Assembly: GCF_006716345.1 (NCBI RefSeq)
Contig: NZ_VFOX01000002.1
Coordinates: 1,178,001-1,242,000 of the forward strand
Direction of reading: 5' to 3'
Length of the DNA stretch: 64,000 nt
Origin: Microbacterium saperdae
Lineage (GTDB): Bacteria > Actinomycetota > Actinomycetes > Actinomycetales > Microbacteriaceae
Positions 16,640-25,222 of the stretch are shown one piece after another (position 1 is the stretch's first letter; each line of letters opens with the position of its first letter). Below the pieces are notes generated by a model. It was not told where the DNA came from, searched no databases, and worked only from the letters and a program-made list of their open reading frames with translations. Position numbers and translations under genes: made by a program.

Positions 16640-17464
16640 ATGCAGCGTCGCACCATCTTCGCCGGGCTTGCGCTCGCGGCGACCGCCACTCTCGCTCTCG
16701 CCGGTTGCGCGACCAACACGGGCTCCGGCTCGGGCACCGGCTCCGAAGAGCCGGCCGCTGGCGAGGAGTACGGTCTGGTCGAGGCCGGCACGCTCACGGT
16801 CTGCTCCGACATCCCCTACGCACCGTTCGAGTTCGAAGGCGGAGACAACGGCACCGGCTACACCGGCTTCGACATCGACCTGCTCGACGCCATCGCCAAG
16901 AAGCTCGACCTGAAGCTCGCCGTGCAGGACGTCGGCTTCGACGCGTTGCAGTCCGGCACGACCCTCGCCGCGGGAACCTGCGACGTCGGAGCCTCGGCGA
17001 TGACGATCACCGACGAGCGCAAGGCCAACATCGACTTCTCCGACCCGTACTACGACTCGCTGCAGTCGCTGCTGGTCCGCACCGACTCGGGCATCGAGTC
17101 GATCGACGACCTCTCCGGCAAGAACGTCGGCGTGCAGCAGGGCACCACGGGCGAGACCTACGCCGGCGAGAACGCCACGGGCGCCGAACTGGTGCAGTAC
17201 CCCTCCGACGGTGAGCTGTGGCCGGCGATGCAGGCCGGTCAGATCGACGCGATCCTGCAGGACCAGCCGGTGAACCTCGAGCACGAGAAGGCCGACTCCG
17301 CCTACAAGATCGTCGAGACCTACAACACCGACGAGTCCTACGGCTTCGCCTTCGCGAAGGGTGAGAAGGACGCACTGCTCGACGCGGTCAACGGCGCACT
17401 GCAGGAGCTGCGAGACAGCGGCGACTACCAGACGATCTACGACAACTACTTCACCGCGAAGTAA
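16640..17464 (+). CDS. Amino acid ABC transporter substrate-binding lipoprotein
   Basis: 274 residues. The signal peptide ends in a lipobox LAGC (Cys 23), so the protein is anchored to the outer face of the membrane. A serine/glycine linker follows, then a PBP2-type fold: LTVCSDIPYAPFEFE, GFDIDLLDAIAKKL, MTITDERKANIDFSDPYY, and a C-terminal YQTIYDNYF. This is the polar amino acid binding family (His, Arg, Gln or Cys). The permease and ATPase genes follow directly, completing an importer. Confidence 0.92.
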   Translation: MQRRTIFAGLALAATATLALAGCATNTGSGSGTGSEEPAAGEEYGLVEAGTLTVCSDIPYAPFEFEGGDNGTGYTGFDIDLLDAIAKKLDLKLAVQDVGFDALQSGTTLAAGTCDVGASAMTITDERKANIDFSDPYYDSLQSLLVRTDSGIESIDDLSGKNVGVQQGTTGETYAGENATGAELVQYPSDGELWPAMQAGQIDAILQDQPVNLEHEKADSAYKIVETYNTDESYGFAFAKGEKDALLDAVNGALQELRDSGDYQTIYDNYFTAK

Positions 17465-17498
17465 TCGGCAGGCACGGTAGGTCGGGAGGACCTTGACA

Positions 17499-18296
17499 AT
17501 GGCGTTGAGGCGCACCACCAAGAGCAAGTTGTACCGGTACATCGTCTATGCGGTGCTGATCGCGATCGTCGTCTGGGCGATCGTCGGCACCGACTGGGCG
17601 AAGATCGGGCCGCTGTTCTTCAACCCCGAGATCGCGATCAAGATGTTCCCGGGGATCATCACGACGGCGCTCGTGAACACCCTGTGGTTCACCGCGGTGG
17701 CGTTCGTCGCGGGTCTGCTGCTCGGCATCGTGCTGGCACTGCTGAAGCTGTCGAGCATCGGGCCGTTCCGATGGATCGCCACGGCCTGGATCGAGCTGTT
17801 CCGCGGGCTCCCCGCGATCCTCACGATCTTCGCCGTGGCGTTCATCCTGCCGATCGCCTCGGGTATTCCCGGCAAGGATCTCGGTGGTCCGGTCGTCCTG
17901 GGCCTCGTCGGCCTGGTGCTCGTCGCCTCGGCGTACATGGCCGAGACGATCCGTGCGGGAATCCAGGCGGTTCCGAAGGGGCAGACCGAGGCGGCCCGCT
18001 CGCTGGGCATGTCGCCCATGAAGACCACGTTCTGGATCATCGTGCCGCAGGGATTCCGCATCATCATCCCTCCGCTGACGAACGAGTTCGTGCTGCTGCT
18101 GAAGGACACCTCGCTGCTCTTCATCGCCGGCACGTTCATCTGGTCGAAGGAGCTCACGAATTTCGCTCGTGACGCATCGACGCAGAACTCGAACGCGACG
18201 CCGCTGATCCTGGCGGCAGTCCTGTACCTGATCGTGACGATCCCACTCACACGCTTCAGCGCGTGGCTGGAACGACGGATGGCGAAGCAGCGATGA
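17499..18296 (+). CDS. Amino acid ABC transporter permease
   Basis: 265 residues with about five or six membrane segments. The EAA loop that docks the ATPase is present as [20 protein letters not shown]. The N-terminal [15 protein letters not shown] and the late [17 protein letters not shown] match HisM/GlnP-type permeases. The ATG at 17499 lies nine bases after GGGAGG; a TTG two codons earlier is the alternative. The stop overlaps the ATPase start. Confidence 0.92.
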   Translation: MALRRTTKSKLYRYIVYAVLIAIVVWAIVGTDWAKIGPLFFNPEIAIKMFPGIITTALVNTLWFTAVAFVAGLLLGIVLALLKLSSIGPFRWIATAWIELFRGLPAILTIFAVAFILPIASGIPGKDLGGPVVLGLVGLVLVASAYMAETIRAGIQAVPKGQTEAARSLGMSPMKTTFWIIVPQGFRIIIPPLTNEFVLLLKDTSLLFIAGTFIWSKELTNFARDASTQNSNATPLILAAVLYLIVTIPLTRFSAWLERRMAKQR

Positions 18297-19048
18297 TCAC
18301 CGACCTGATTGATGTCCACGCCCCGGCGATCGACCTGCAGGGGCTCGTGAAGTCGTTCGGCGACAACGAGGTGCTCAAGGGCATCGATCTCACGGTCACC
18401 GCCGGCGAGGTCGTCTGCGTCATCGGACCTTCCGGTTCGGGCAAGTCGACACTGCTGCGCTCGGTCAACCTGCTCGAGGTCCCCACCGGCGGCAAGGTGC
18501 TGATCGAGGGGATCGACATCACCGACCCCGACGTCGACATCGACCGCGTGCGCACCCGCATCGGCATGGTGTTCCAGAGCTTCAATCTGTTCCCGCATCT
18601 CGACGTCATGGGCAACCTCATGATCGCGCAGCAGCGCGTGAAGAAGCGCTCCAAGGCCGAAGCCGAGAAGGTGGCGAAGGAGATGCTCGCGCGCGTGGGG
18701 CTCTCCGAGAAGGCGGATGCGTTCCCCGGTCACCTCTCCGGCGGGCAGCAGCAGCGTGTGGCGATCGCCCGGGCGCTGTGCATGAACCCCGACATGATGC
18801 TGTTCGACGAGCCGACCTCGGCGCTCGACCCCGAGCTCGTGGGCGAGGTGCTGCAGGTGATGCGCAAGCTCGCCGATGAGGGCATGACGATGCTCGTCGT
18901 GACGCACGAGATGGGCTTCGCCCGTGAGGTCGGGTCACGCCTGATCTTCATGGACGGCGGACACATCGTCGAAGAGGGCGACCCGCGTGAGGTGCTCGGC
19001 AACCCGCAGCATCCGCGTACGAAGGACTTCCTCGCGCGCGTGCTCTGA
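18293..19048 (+). CDS. Amino acid ABC transporter ATPase (GlnQ/HisP type)
   Basis: 251 residues. Walker [11 protein letters not shown]-loop in [10 protein letters not shown], signature [15 protein letters not shown], Walker [15 protein letters not shown] and switch His in [12 protein letters not shown] are all intact. The ATG overlaps the permease stop (ATGA). The pattern of F-x-LFPHL and MGFAREV is typical of polar amino acid importers. A long hairpin 33 bases after the stop ends the operon. Confidence 0.93.
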   Translation: MITDLIDVHAPAIDLQGLVKSFGDNEVLKGIDLTVTAGEVVCVIGPSGSGKSTLLRSVNLLEVPTGGKVLIEGIDITDPDVDIDRVRTRIGMVFQSFNLFPHLDVMGNLMIAQQRVKKRSKAEAEKVAKEMLARVGLSEKADAFPGHLSGGQQQRVAIARALCMNPDMMLFDEPTSALDPELVGEVLQVMRKLADEGMTMLVVTHEMGFAREVGSRLIFMDGGHIVEEGDPREVLGNPQHPRTKDFLARVL

Positions 19049-19081
19049 ATACGCACGGTCGCCGTGACCGCCTGATACCGA

Positions 19082-19123
19082 AAGAGACCCCCTGGTGCAG
19101 ATACCTGCATCGGGGGGTCTCTT
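19082..19123. terminator. Strong hairpin terminator of the amino acid importer operon
   Basis: Perfect 11-base arms (aagagaccccc at 19082-19092, its complement at 19113-19123) enclose a second perfect hairpin (tgcag/ctgca). It lies between the ATPase gene and the oppositely oriented YegP gene and may serve both. Confidence 0.8.
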
Positions 19124-19144
19124 CGCGAAGTGGGGGTGTCTGCG

Positions 19145-19321
19145 TCAGACCTCGACGACCTCGGCACCGGGGGCGTTGCGCTGGACGGACTCGATGCCGC
19201 TCAGCGCCCCGGCCTTCGAGGAGTATCCCTCGCTCGTGGCGATGACCTCGCCGTTTCCTGCCTTCAGACGGAACCGGTACTCTCCGGACTTGTCGGTGTA
19301 CAGCTCGAACTTGCCTGCCAT
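19145..19321 (-). CDS. YegP-family (DUF1508) small protein
   Basis: 58 residues on the minus strand, ATG with GAAAGGA seven bases upstream. The sequence matches one DUF1508 repeat: KFELYTDKSGEYRFRLKAGN, then GEVIATSEGYSSKAGALSGI, ending with a VEV tail. YegP proteins usually have one or two such repeats; function is not established. It lies between two ABC importer operons and is likely a single-gene transcript. Confidence 0.85.
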   Translation of the reverse strand: MAGKFELYTDKSGEYRFRLKAGNGEVIATSEGYSSKAGALSGIESVQRNAPGAEVVEV

Positions 19322-19426
19322 GAGGCGTCCTTTCTCTGTCGGTCGAGGGAGCGGAGCTCCTCCGGGCTCACGCTATCCCGCGCCCTACATGTGGGGGAAG
19401 AGTGAAATTGTGGGGGACGAGCGAAC

Positions 19427-20518
19427 TTAGCCGCGCGGATGCACCGCGACGGGTTCGGGGGCGATCGCGATGCGGACGCGATCACCGAAGGAGGGGTGGA
19501 TGCCGGGCGCGTGCTGCACGCGGACGAGCTCGCCGGACTCCGTGCGCACGAGGGTTCGCCGCATGCTGCCGAGGAAGGTGCTCTCCTCGACCAGGGCGTC
19601 GGTGGCGGCATCCGCTTCGCTGGCGAAGAAGACGTTCTCGGGCCGCAGGTACACGTCGACCGGGCCGATCGCCGGGGACTGCAACGGCAGTCGCTGCCCC
19701 CAGACCACGACGTGGTCACCCTCGCCGACTCCGGAGACGACGCTGGACAGCCCGACGAACGCGGCGACGCCGGCCGTCGAAGGGGTCGTGTACAGCTGCT
19801 CGGGCGATCCGATCTGCTCGATCCGTCCGGAGTTCATGACCGCGATCCGGTCGGAGACGGCCAGTGCCTCCTCCTGGTCGTGCGTCACGAACACGGTCGT
19901 GATGCCGAGACGCAGCTGGATGCGGCGGATCTCGTCGCGCAACTGCACGCGCACCTTGGCGTCGAGCGCGGAGAGCGGCTCATCGAGCAGCAGCACCTTG
20001 GGCTCGGTGACGAGGGCACGGGCGAGGGCGACGCGCTGCTGCTGGCCCCCCGACAGCTGATGCGGGAAGCGGTCGGCGAAGTCGGCCAGGCCCACCAGCG
20101 CCAGCGCATCGAGGGCGCGCTTCGACGACTCGGAGGCGGAGACACCGCGCCGACGCAGGCCGAACGCGGTGTTCTCGGCGACGCGGAGGTGCGGGAACAG
20201 CGAATACGACTGGAACACCATGCCGATGTCGCGCTTGTTGGTCGGGATGCGCGACACATCGCGTCCGCCGAGGAGCACCGCGCCCTCATCCGACCCTTCG
20301 AGACCGGCCAGCACGCGCAGCAGGGTCGTCTTGCCGCAGCCGGAGGGGCCGAGCAGGGAGACGAACTCGCCGGGCGCGATGTCGAGGTCGACGCCGTGCA
20401 GCACGCGCGTCCCCGCATAGCTCTTGACGATGCCCTGGAGCTCGACACGGGTGCCCTCACCCGCCTCGGCGAGCAGCAGATTGTCCTTCGTGCGGGGGAG
20501 TGCATGGTCGAGGGTCAT
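19427..20518 (-). CDS. ABC importer ATPase (PotA/FbpC type)
   Basis: 363 residues from the ATG at 20518-20516, which overlaps the permease stop. Walker A GPSGCGKTT, Q-loop VFQSYSLFPH, signature [15 protein letters not shown], Walker B VLLLDEPLSALDAK, switch His in VTHDQEEA. The last 100 residues form a TOBE-like regulatory domain (VDVYLRPENVFF through VRIAIAPEPVAVH). This architecture is shared by spermidine, iron(III), thiamine and 2-aminoethylphosphonate importers. Last gene of the four-gene operon. Confidence 0.9.
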   Translation of the reverse strand: MTLDHALPRTKDNLLLAEAGEGTRVELQGIVKSYAGTRVLHGVDLDIAPGEFVSLLGPSGCGKTTLLRVLAGLEGSDEGAVLLGGRDVSRIPTNKRDIGMVFQSYSLFPHLRVAENTAFGLRRRGVSASESSKRALDALALVGLADFADRFPHQLSGGQQQRVALARALVTEPKVLLLDEPLSALDAKVRVQLRDEIRRIQLRLGITTVFVTHDQEEALAVSDRIAVMNSGRIEQIGSPEQLYTTPSTAGVAAFVGLSSVVSGVGEGDHVVVWGQRLPLQSPAIGPVDVYLRPENVFFASEADAATDALVEESTFLGSMRRTLVRTESGELVRVQHAPGIHPSFGDRVRIAIAPEPVAVHPRG

Positions 20519-21306
20519 GAACGGGCCTTTCCGTTGCCGCGGGCGACGCGGCCGATGAGGAGGAGCAGGGTGAAGACGAACGCCAGCGCGAGCAGCGTGA
20601 AGATCGCCGGGGCGTACGGGTCCTGCTTCTGCACCACCACCATGGCCGTCTGGAACACCTGACGGTTGAGCAGCGAGGCGATCGTGAACTCGCCCAGCAC
20701 GACCGCGATCGAGATGAGCGACGCCGCGAGGAGTCCCTGGCGAAGGTTGGGTGCGAGCACCTTCAGGACGACCGTCGGCCAGCTCGCGCCGAGCGACCGT
20801 GCGGCCTCCGACAGCGTGCGCAGATCGGCGGCATCGATGGATGCCTGGATCGAGCGGTAGGCGAACGGCAGCACCGTGACGCCGTAGGCGAACGCCAGGG
20901 TCCATGTGCCGGTGCCGAGTGTGCGACCGATCTGCAGATAGATCGGTGCGAGTCCGACCACGAGCACGATCGCGGGGATCGAGATCGGCAGGAGCACCGC
21001 GAACTCGAAGATCGGCTTGAGTGTGCCGAAGCGCAGGTTCACCAGGATCATGGTCGGCGCGAGCACCAGCAGCACGATCGCCACCGTGACGACGGCCAGG
21101 ATCAGGGAGTTCCCCAGACCCGTCCAGATCGGCTTGATCGCCGCGGAGGCGGCGGGATCGAACAGGGCGATCCAGTGCTCGAGCGACAGGCCCTCCTTGC
21201 CGCGGAGGGTGAAGAGGAACGTCGACACCAGGGGGATCGCGAAGAACGCGCCGACGAGGATGCCGATGATCCAGCGCGTCACGGGAGACGGGGCGAGCCG
21301 GTTCAT
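20515..21306 (-). CDS. ABC importer permease, second subunit
   Basis: 263 residues, about six membrane segments. The ATG at 21306 overlaps the first permease's stop, so an upstream in-frame start three codons earlier is not needed. The EAA-like loop is SEAARSLGASWPTVVLKVLAPN. It matches PotC/FbpB-type inner membrane subunits. It is coupled on both sides by four-base overlaps, suggesting balanced synthesis of the complex. Confidence 0.9.
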   Translation of the reverse strand: MNRLAPSPVTRWIIGILVGAFFAIPLVSTFLFTLRGKEGLSLEHWIALFDPAASAAIKPIWTGLGNSLILAVVTVAIVLLVLAPTMILVNLRFGTLKPIFEFAVLLPISIPAIVLVVGLAPIYLQIGRTLGTGTWTLAFAYGVTVLPFAYRSIQASIDAADLRTLSEAARSLGASWPTVVLKVLAPNLRQGLLAASLISIAVVLGEFTIASLLNRQVFQTAMVVVQKQDPYAPAIFTLLALAFVFTLLLLIGRVARGNGKARS

Positions 21307-22241
21307 AACTGCCACCTCGCGGCCCGACGCTGGACGAGCGAGTACAGGGCCATGACCACTCCGACGATGACGATCATGCCGAGCGCGAGCGCGCCGGCCA
21401 GGTTCTCCCTGCCCAGGACCGTCTCGCTCGTGAGCGCGGTGCGGATCTGCAGGGGGACGATCTGCGAGCCCTGGCTGGCGAGCGCGGCGGCCGTGGCGTA
21501 CGAGGAGAACGCGTTCGCGAACAGCAGCAGCAGGCTGGCGAGGAACGAGGGGGCGAGCACGGGGATGCCGATACGGAGCCAGAAGCTGGCACGAGTACCG
21601 CCGAGCGTGAGGTTCGCCTCAGCCCACTGCGGCTTGAGCGCGGCGAGGGCGGGCATGAACGTGATCACCATCAGAGGGATCTGGAAGTAGATGTACGGCA
21701 GGATCAGGCCGGGCAGCTCATACAGCCAGGTGCCGTTCTCGAAGATGTTGACGCCGAAGGTCTCTTTGAGGAAGACGGTGATGATGCCCTGGATGCCGAT
21801 CGTCGCGATGAAGGCGAAGGCGAGCATGACGCCGCCGAACTGGGCGAACACACCGGCCGCGGCATCGACGCTCGCGCGGACGGCCCCGTCGGGGTTCATG
21901 CCCAGGAGGGCGTAGCAGACCAGGGCGCCCACGACGGCCCCGACGACCGCGGTGCCCAGGGAGAGACCGGCCGAGTTGGCGAAGGTGTTCAGCACGACTG
22001 GATCGCCCAGCGCCGAGATGTTCGTCCAGGTGAAGGAGCCGTCTTTCGTGAAGAAGCCGGAGCCGATCGCGAGGACGGTCGGCACCGCCAGGAACAGCAC
22101 GACGTAGGCGGCGAAAGGGACCAGCCCCAACCAGGCCAGCGACGGCGCGGACCGCCGGGCCCTCGCGCTGTGCGAGGACCCGGCGGGGGTGGCGGGGACG
22201 GATGCCGCAGCATCCGTCCCCGGTGCGGAAAGGGTGGTCAC
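21303..22241 (-). CDS. ABC importer permease, first subunit
   Basis: 312 residues from a GTG that overlaps the binding-protein stop. A poorly conserved N-terminal 40 residues precede the membrane region (SLAWLGLVPFAAYVVLFLAVPT). The docking loop is LTLGGTRASFWLRIGIPVLAPS, weaker than the EAA consensus. It matches PotB-type permeases and pairs with the second permease. Confidence 0.88.
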   Translation of the reverse strand: MTTLSAPGTDAAASVPATPAGSSHSARARRSAPSLAWLGLVPFAAYVVLFLAVPTVLAIGSGFFTKDGSFTWTNISALGDPVVLNTFANSAGLSLGTAVVGAVVGALVCYALLGMNPDGAVRASVDAAAGVFAQFGGVMLAFAFIATIGIQGIITVFLKETFGVNIFENGTWLYELPGLILPYIYFQIPLMVITFMPALAALKPQWAEANLTLGGTRASFWLRIGIPVLAPSFLASLLLLFANAFSSYATAAALASQGSQIVPLQIRTALTSETVLGRENLAGALALGMIVIVGVVMALYSLVQRRAARWQL

Positions 22242-23380
22242 TGGACCGCCGCTGCCCACTTCTCGCCGAGCAGGGTGCCGGCGTTGGTGGACTGCTCCTC
22301 GGTCGGGACGACGGTCTCCTCCGGTGCCTCGGGCAGGGCGGCCGCCAGGTCGGCGTCGATCGTGCCGGCCTCGGTCATGGCCTCCATGCGTGCCGGGCGC
22401 GCGCCACCCTTCAGCCACAGGTTCTGCACCTCGTCGCTGTAGAGGAACTCCTGCCACAGGCGCGCAGCGGCCGGGTGCGGAGCGTCGACGTTGATGGCCT
22501 GGTTGTAGTAGCCGGCGTAACCGGTGCCGTCGAAGACGACGACCTTCCAGTTCTCGTTGTCGGCGGTGTGCGAGGCGTTCAGGTAGTCCCAGTCGAAGAC
22601 GACCGGAGTCTCACCGCTGGCGATCGTCGCGGTGGTGACGTCGACCTTGAGCAGGTTGCCGGCCTTCTGCAGCTCGGAGAAGAAATCGATGCCCGGCTGG
22701 AAGTCGTCGAGCGATCCGTCGGACTGGACGGTCGCGAGGCCGACCGCGGCGAAAGCGGCACCGGCCTGGGTCGGGTCGCCGTTGATCGCGACAGCGCCCT
22801 TGTAGTCGGCCGACAGCAGGTCGGAGAGCTCGGCAGGAGCGTCGAACTTCGAGGAGTCGTAGCCGATCGACATGTATCCGCCGTAGTCGCCGACGAAGAG
22901 GCCGGTGGGCTCTTTGAGCTCGTCGGGGATGTCATCCCACGTCTGCACCTTGTAGGGGGCGAAGGTGTCGGTGTTCTGCAGGGCGACGGTCAGACCGAGG
23001 TCGAACACGTCGGGAGCCGTGTCGAGACCCTTGTTGGTCTCCGCCGCCTGGATCTCCTCGGCGCTCGAGACATCGGGCGAGGCCTCGTTGATCGTGATCT
23101 CGGGGTACTTCTCGGCGAACAGGTCGAGGACCTCGCCGTAGTTGGCCCAGTCGCGGGGAAGCGCGATGACGTTGAGGGACCCCTCCGCCTTGGCAGCGGC
23201 CTCGAGCTCGGCGAAGGTGCCGAAGTCGGCGACGGAGGTAGCCGTCGTGGCGTCCACGTCGGAGTCGCCACCGGAAGCGGGTGCGTCGGTCGCGCCGGCG
23301 CAGGAAGTGAGTGCGAGCGCTGCCGTGGTGGCCAGGGCGATGCCGGCGCCGATGCGCGCGCGGCGGGTGAAGCGAGCCAT
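22238..23380 (-). CDS. Extracellular solute-binding lipoprotein (spermidine/iron/phosphonate type)
   Basis: 380 residues. Signal peptide with two arginines early (RFTRRARIG) and lipobox LTSC at Cys 27, so anchored outside the membrane. The mature part is a periplasmic-binding fold: EGSLNVIALPRDWANYGEVL, then DVFDLGLTVAL, DYGGYMSIGYDSSKF and a YYNQAINVDAPHP hinge region. The family covers binding proteins for Fe3+, polyamines and 2-aminoethylphosphonate; residues do not settle which. It is the first gene of the operon and has a GAGAGGAC ribosome-binding site. A 14-base palindrome lies upstream at 23399-23412. Confidence 0.88.
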   Translation of the reverse strand: MARFTRRARIGAGIALATTAALALTSCAGATDAPASGGDSDVDATTATSVADFGTFAELEAAAKAEGSLNVIALPRDWANYGEVLDLFAEKYPEITINEASPDVSSAEEIQAAETNKGLDTAPDVFDLGLTVALQNTDTFAPYKVQTWDDIPDELKEPTGLFVGDYGGYMSIGYDSSKFDAPAELSDLLSADYKGAVAINGDPTQAGAAFAAVGLATVQSDGSLDDFQPGIDFFSELQKAGNLLKVDVTTATIASGETPVVFDWDYLNASHTADNENWKVVVFDGTGYAGYYNQAINVDAPHPAAARLWQEFLYSDEVQNLWLKGGARPARMEAMTEAGTIDADLAAALPEAPEETVVPTEEQSTNAGTLLGEKWAAAVQ

Positions 23381-23398
23381 GAGTGTCCTCTCGGGTGT

Positions 23399-23412
23399 CC
23401 GGCGATCGCCGG
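23399..23412. promoter_or_regulatory. 14-base perfect palindrome upstream of the binding-protein gene
   Basis: ccggcgatcgccgg, 19 bases before the ATG of the solute-binding gene, in its presumed 5' leader. It could be an operator or an RNA hairpin; evidence is symmetry and position only. Confidence 0.35.
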
Positions 23413-23516
23413 TTCGGGGTTGCGAGAGGACGCTACGGGGCGGGGGTTACCGGTCGTCGCGGGTCGGGTGAACGAACGGTGTCCGGCGGGTGGCGGGCGA
23501 GGTCCACGCCGGCCGG

Positions 23517-24029
23517 TCAGCCGCCGACCGTGTACTTGAAGCCGAGGTGGGAGCCGACGTAGCCGAGTCGCTCGTAGAAGCGGTGCGCCTCGGTGCGGGC
23601 GGCATCCGAGGTGAGCTGCACCATCGCCGCGCCGAGCGCGGGAGCTGCTGCTTCGCCGACCCAGCGCATCACGGCGGATCCGATGCCGGAGGAGCGCAGA
23701 TCGCTGCGCACCCGCACGGCTTCCACGAGCAGACGCCTCGCGCCCCGTCGGGCCATGCCGGGGATCGAGGTGAGTTGCAGGGTGCCGACGATCGCCCCGT
23801 CGAGCTCGACGACCAGGAGATCGTTCGACGGTTCGGCGAGGATCTCGGCGAGTGCGCGGGAGTACGCCGGGCGATCAGCCTCGGATGCGACATCGCCGCG
23901 TGCCGCACTGATCGGGTCGTCCGCGAGCAGGGCGATCACGGCATCCGCATCCGCGGTCGTGGCGCGGCGCAGCACGGCACGACCGGCGCGGGAGTCGAAG
24001 GAGTGGGGGAGGGGGAGCGCGTCGAGCAT
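23517..24029 (-). CDS. GNAT-family N-acetyltransferase
   Basis: 170 residues. A single GNAT domain: strand VVELDGAIVGTLQLT, acetyl-CoA loop VRSDLRSSGIGSAVMRW near residue 110, and the C-terminal AHRFYERLGYVGS. The substrate is unknown. On the minus strand CAGACT sits six bases before the ATG, a weak version of the leaderless pattern seen elsewhere. The gene diverges from the TauE-type gene across a palindrome-rich gap. Confidence 0.85.
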   Translation of the reverse strand: MLDALPLPHSFDSRAGRAVLRRATTADADAVIALLADDPISAARGDVASEADRPAYSRALAEILAEPSNDLLVVELDGAIVGTLQLTSIPGMARRGARRLLVEAVRVRSDLRSSGIGSAVMRWVGEAAAPALGAAMVQLTSDAARTEAHRFYERLGYVGSHLGFKYTVGG

Positions 24030-24046
24030 GGCTCCAGTCTGTCAGC

Positions 24047-24172
24047 GCCGTAACTCAGGCTGCCCGCTGCCACAACTCCGGAGATCTGGAGTGTTTCGGC
24101 GCGGAACTGGGCCGCTGGGCCCGAGGCACCGTGATTCTCCGGAGTTACGGCGGCAAGGATCCTGAGTTGTGG
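24047..24172. repeat. Nested inverted-repeat element
   Basis: Outer arms ccgtaactcagg (from 24048) and cctgagttgtgg (24161-24172) and inner arms ccacaactccggaga (24070-24084) and tctccggagttacgg (24136-24150) pair imperfectly, differing at the same dinucleotide. The element fills most of the divergent gap between the GNAT and TauE-type genes and looks like a small dispersed repeat. Confidence 0.55.
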
Positions 24173-24221
24173 ACGCGGGCCGGCGTCGGCCGGAGCCCCG
24201 CCGGTCTGGCATCCTGACCTG

Positions 24222-25049
24222 ATGGATATCGGCGCAGTGCTCGGCCTCGAGCAGCTCACCTGGGGCATGCTGCTGCTGGTGGTCCTCGCCGCGTTCGGCG
24301 CGGGCTGGATCGATGCGGTGGTCGGCGGCGGCGGACTGCTGCAGCTGCCCATGCTGCTCCTGATACCGGGCATCGCGCCGGTGCAGGCACTCGCGACGAA
24401 CAAGTTCGCCTCGGTCTTCGGCACGGCCACGAGCAGCGTCACCTACTATCGGCGCGCGAAACCTGACATCCGCACGGCGTTGCCGATGGCGGTGATCGCC
24501 CTGGTCGGATCCTTCGGGGGAGCCGCGGTCGCGACGATCCTCCCGCCGGCCGCGTTCAAGCCGATCATCGTCGTCGCTCTGCTGGCCGTCGCGCTGTTCA
24601 CGGCATTCCGACCGCAGATGGGTGCCGCGACGAAGCTGCGCTTCAGCGGCCACAAGCACCACATCATGGCGGGGGCGGCCGGCCTCGGGATCGGCTTCTA
24701 CGACGGCATGATCGGGCCGGGCACGGGGACGTTCCTGGTCATCACCCTCGTCGCGCTGATGGGCTATGACTTCCTGCAGGCGAGCGCCAAGGCCAAGATC
24801 GTGAACTTCGCGACCAACCTCGGAGCGCTGCTGCTGTTCATCCCGCACGGATCGGTGCTGTGGCTGCTCGGCGGCATCCTCGCGGTGGCGAACGTCGCCG
24901 GGAGCTACCTCGGCTCGCGCATGGCGATCGCACGCGGCACGACGTTCATCCGGGTGGTGTTCCTCGTGGTCGTGATCGGACTGATCGCGAAGCTCGGTGT
25001 CGACGTGTGGAACGAGAACATCCTGCCGGCGTTCGCCTCGCTCGGCTGA
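24222..25049 (+). CDS. TauE/SafE-family membrane exporter
   Basis: 275 residues with about seven or eight membrane segments. It matches the sulfite/organosulfonate exporter (TSUP) family: the first half has GWIDAVVGGGGLLQLP and LATNKFASVFGT, and the second half repeats the pattern with GFYDGMIGPGTGTFLVI and AKAKIVNFATNLGALL. The internal repeat is diagnostic. Substrates in the family include sulfite, sulfoacetate and thiosulfate; none can be chosen here. No sulfur metabolism gene is adjacent. Confidence 0.88.
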   Translation: MDIGAVLGLEQLTWGMLLLVVLAAFGAGWIDAVVGGGGLLQLPMLLLIPGIAPVQALATNKFASVFGTATSSVTYYRRAKPDIRTALPMAVIALVGSFGGAAVATILPPAAFKPIIVVALLAVALFTAFRPQMGAATKLRFSGHKHHIMAGAAGLGIGFYDGMIGPGTGTFLVITLVALMGYDFLQASAKAKIVNFATNLGALLLFIPHGSVLWLLGGILAVANVAGSYLGSRMAIARGTTFIRVVFLVVVIGLIAKLGVDVWNENILPAFASLG

Positions 25050-25115
25050 GCCCCGGAGCCCCGGGCGGCCAGAGTTGACACCCGTGGTCGGAACTCGCCC
25101 ACTTCAGCGTCGACA

Positions 25116-25138
25116 GGTGCCGACTTCGCGTCGGCACC
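25116..25138. terminator. Hairpin in the TauE/aspS convergent gap
   Basis: Perfect 9-base arms (ggtgccgac at 25116-25124 and gtcggcacc at 25130-25138) with a 5-base loop. First of two hairpins in the gap. Confidence 0.5.
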
Positions 25139-25149
25139 AGAAACGAAAG

Positions 25150-25196
25150 TGGCACCTCGTGCCGGAATGCCTCAGCTATTCCGGCACGAGGTGCCA
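25150..25196. terminator. 19-base perfect inverted repeat between converging genes
   Basis: Arms at 25150-25168 and 25178-25196 are perfect complements around a 9-base loop. It lies between the stop codons of the TauE-type gene and aspS, where a two-way terminator is expected. It shares the ggtgcc core with the neighbouring hairpin. Confidence 0.7.
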
Positions 25197-25222
25197 GGTT
25201 CATCGCCGCGGGGGCGTGAGGG

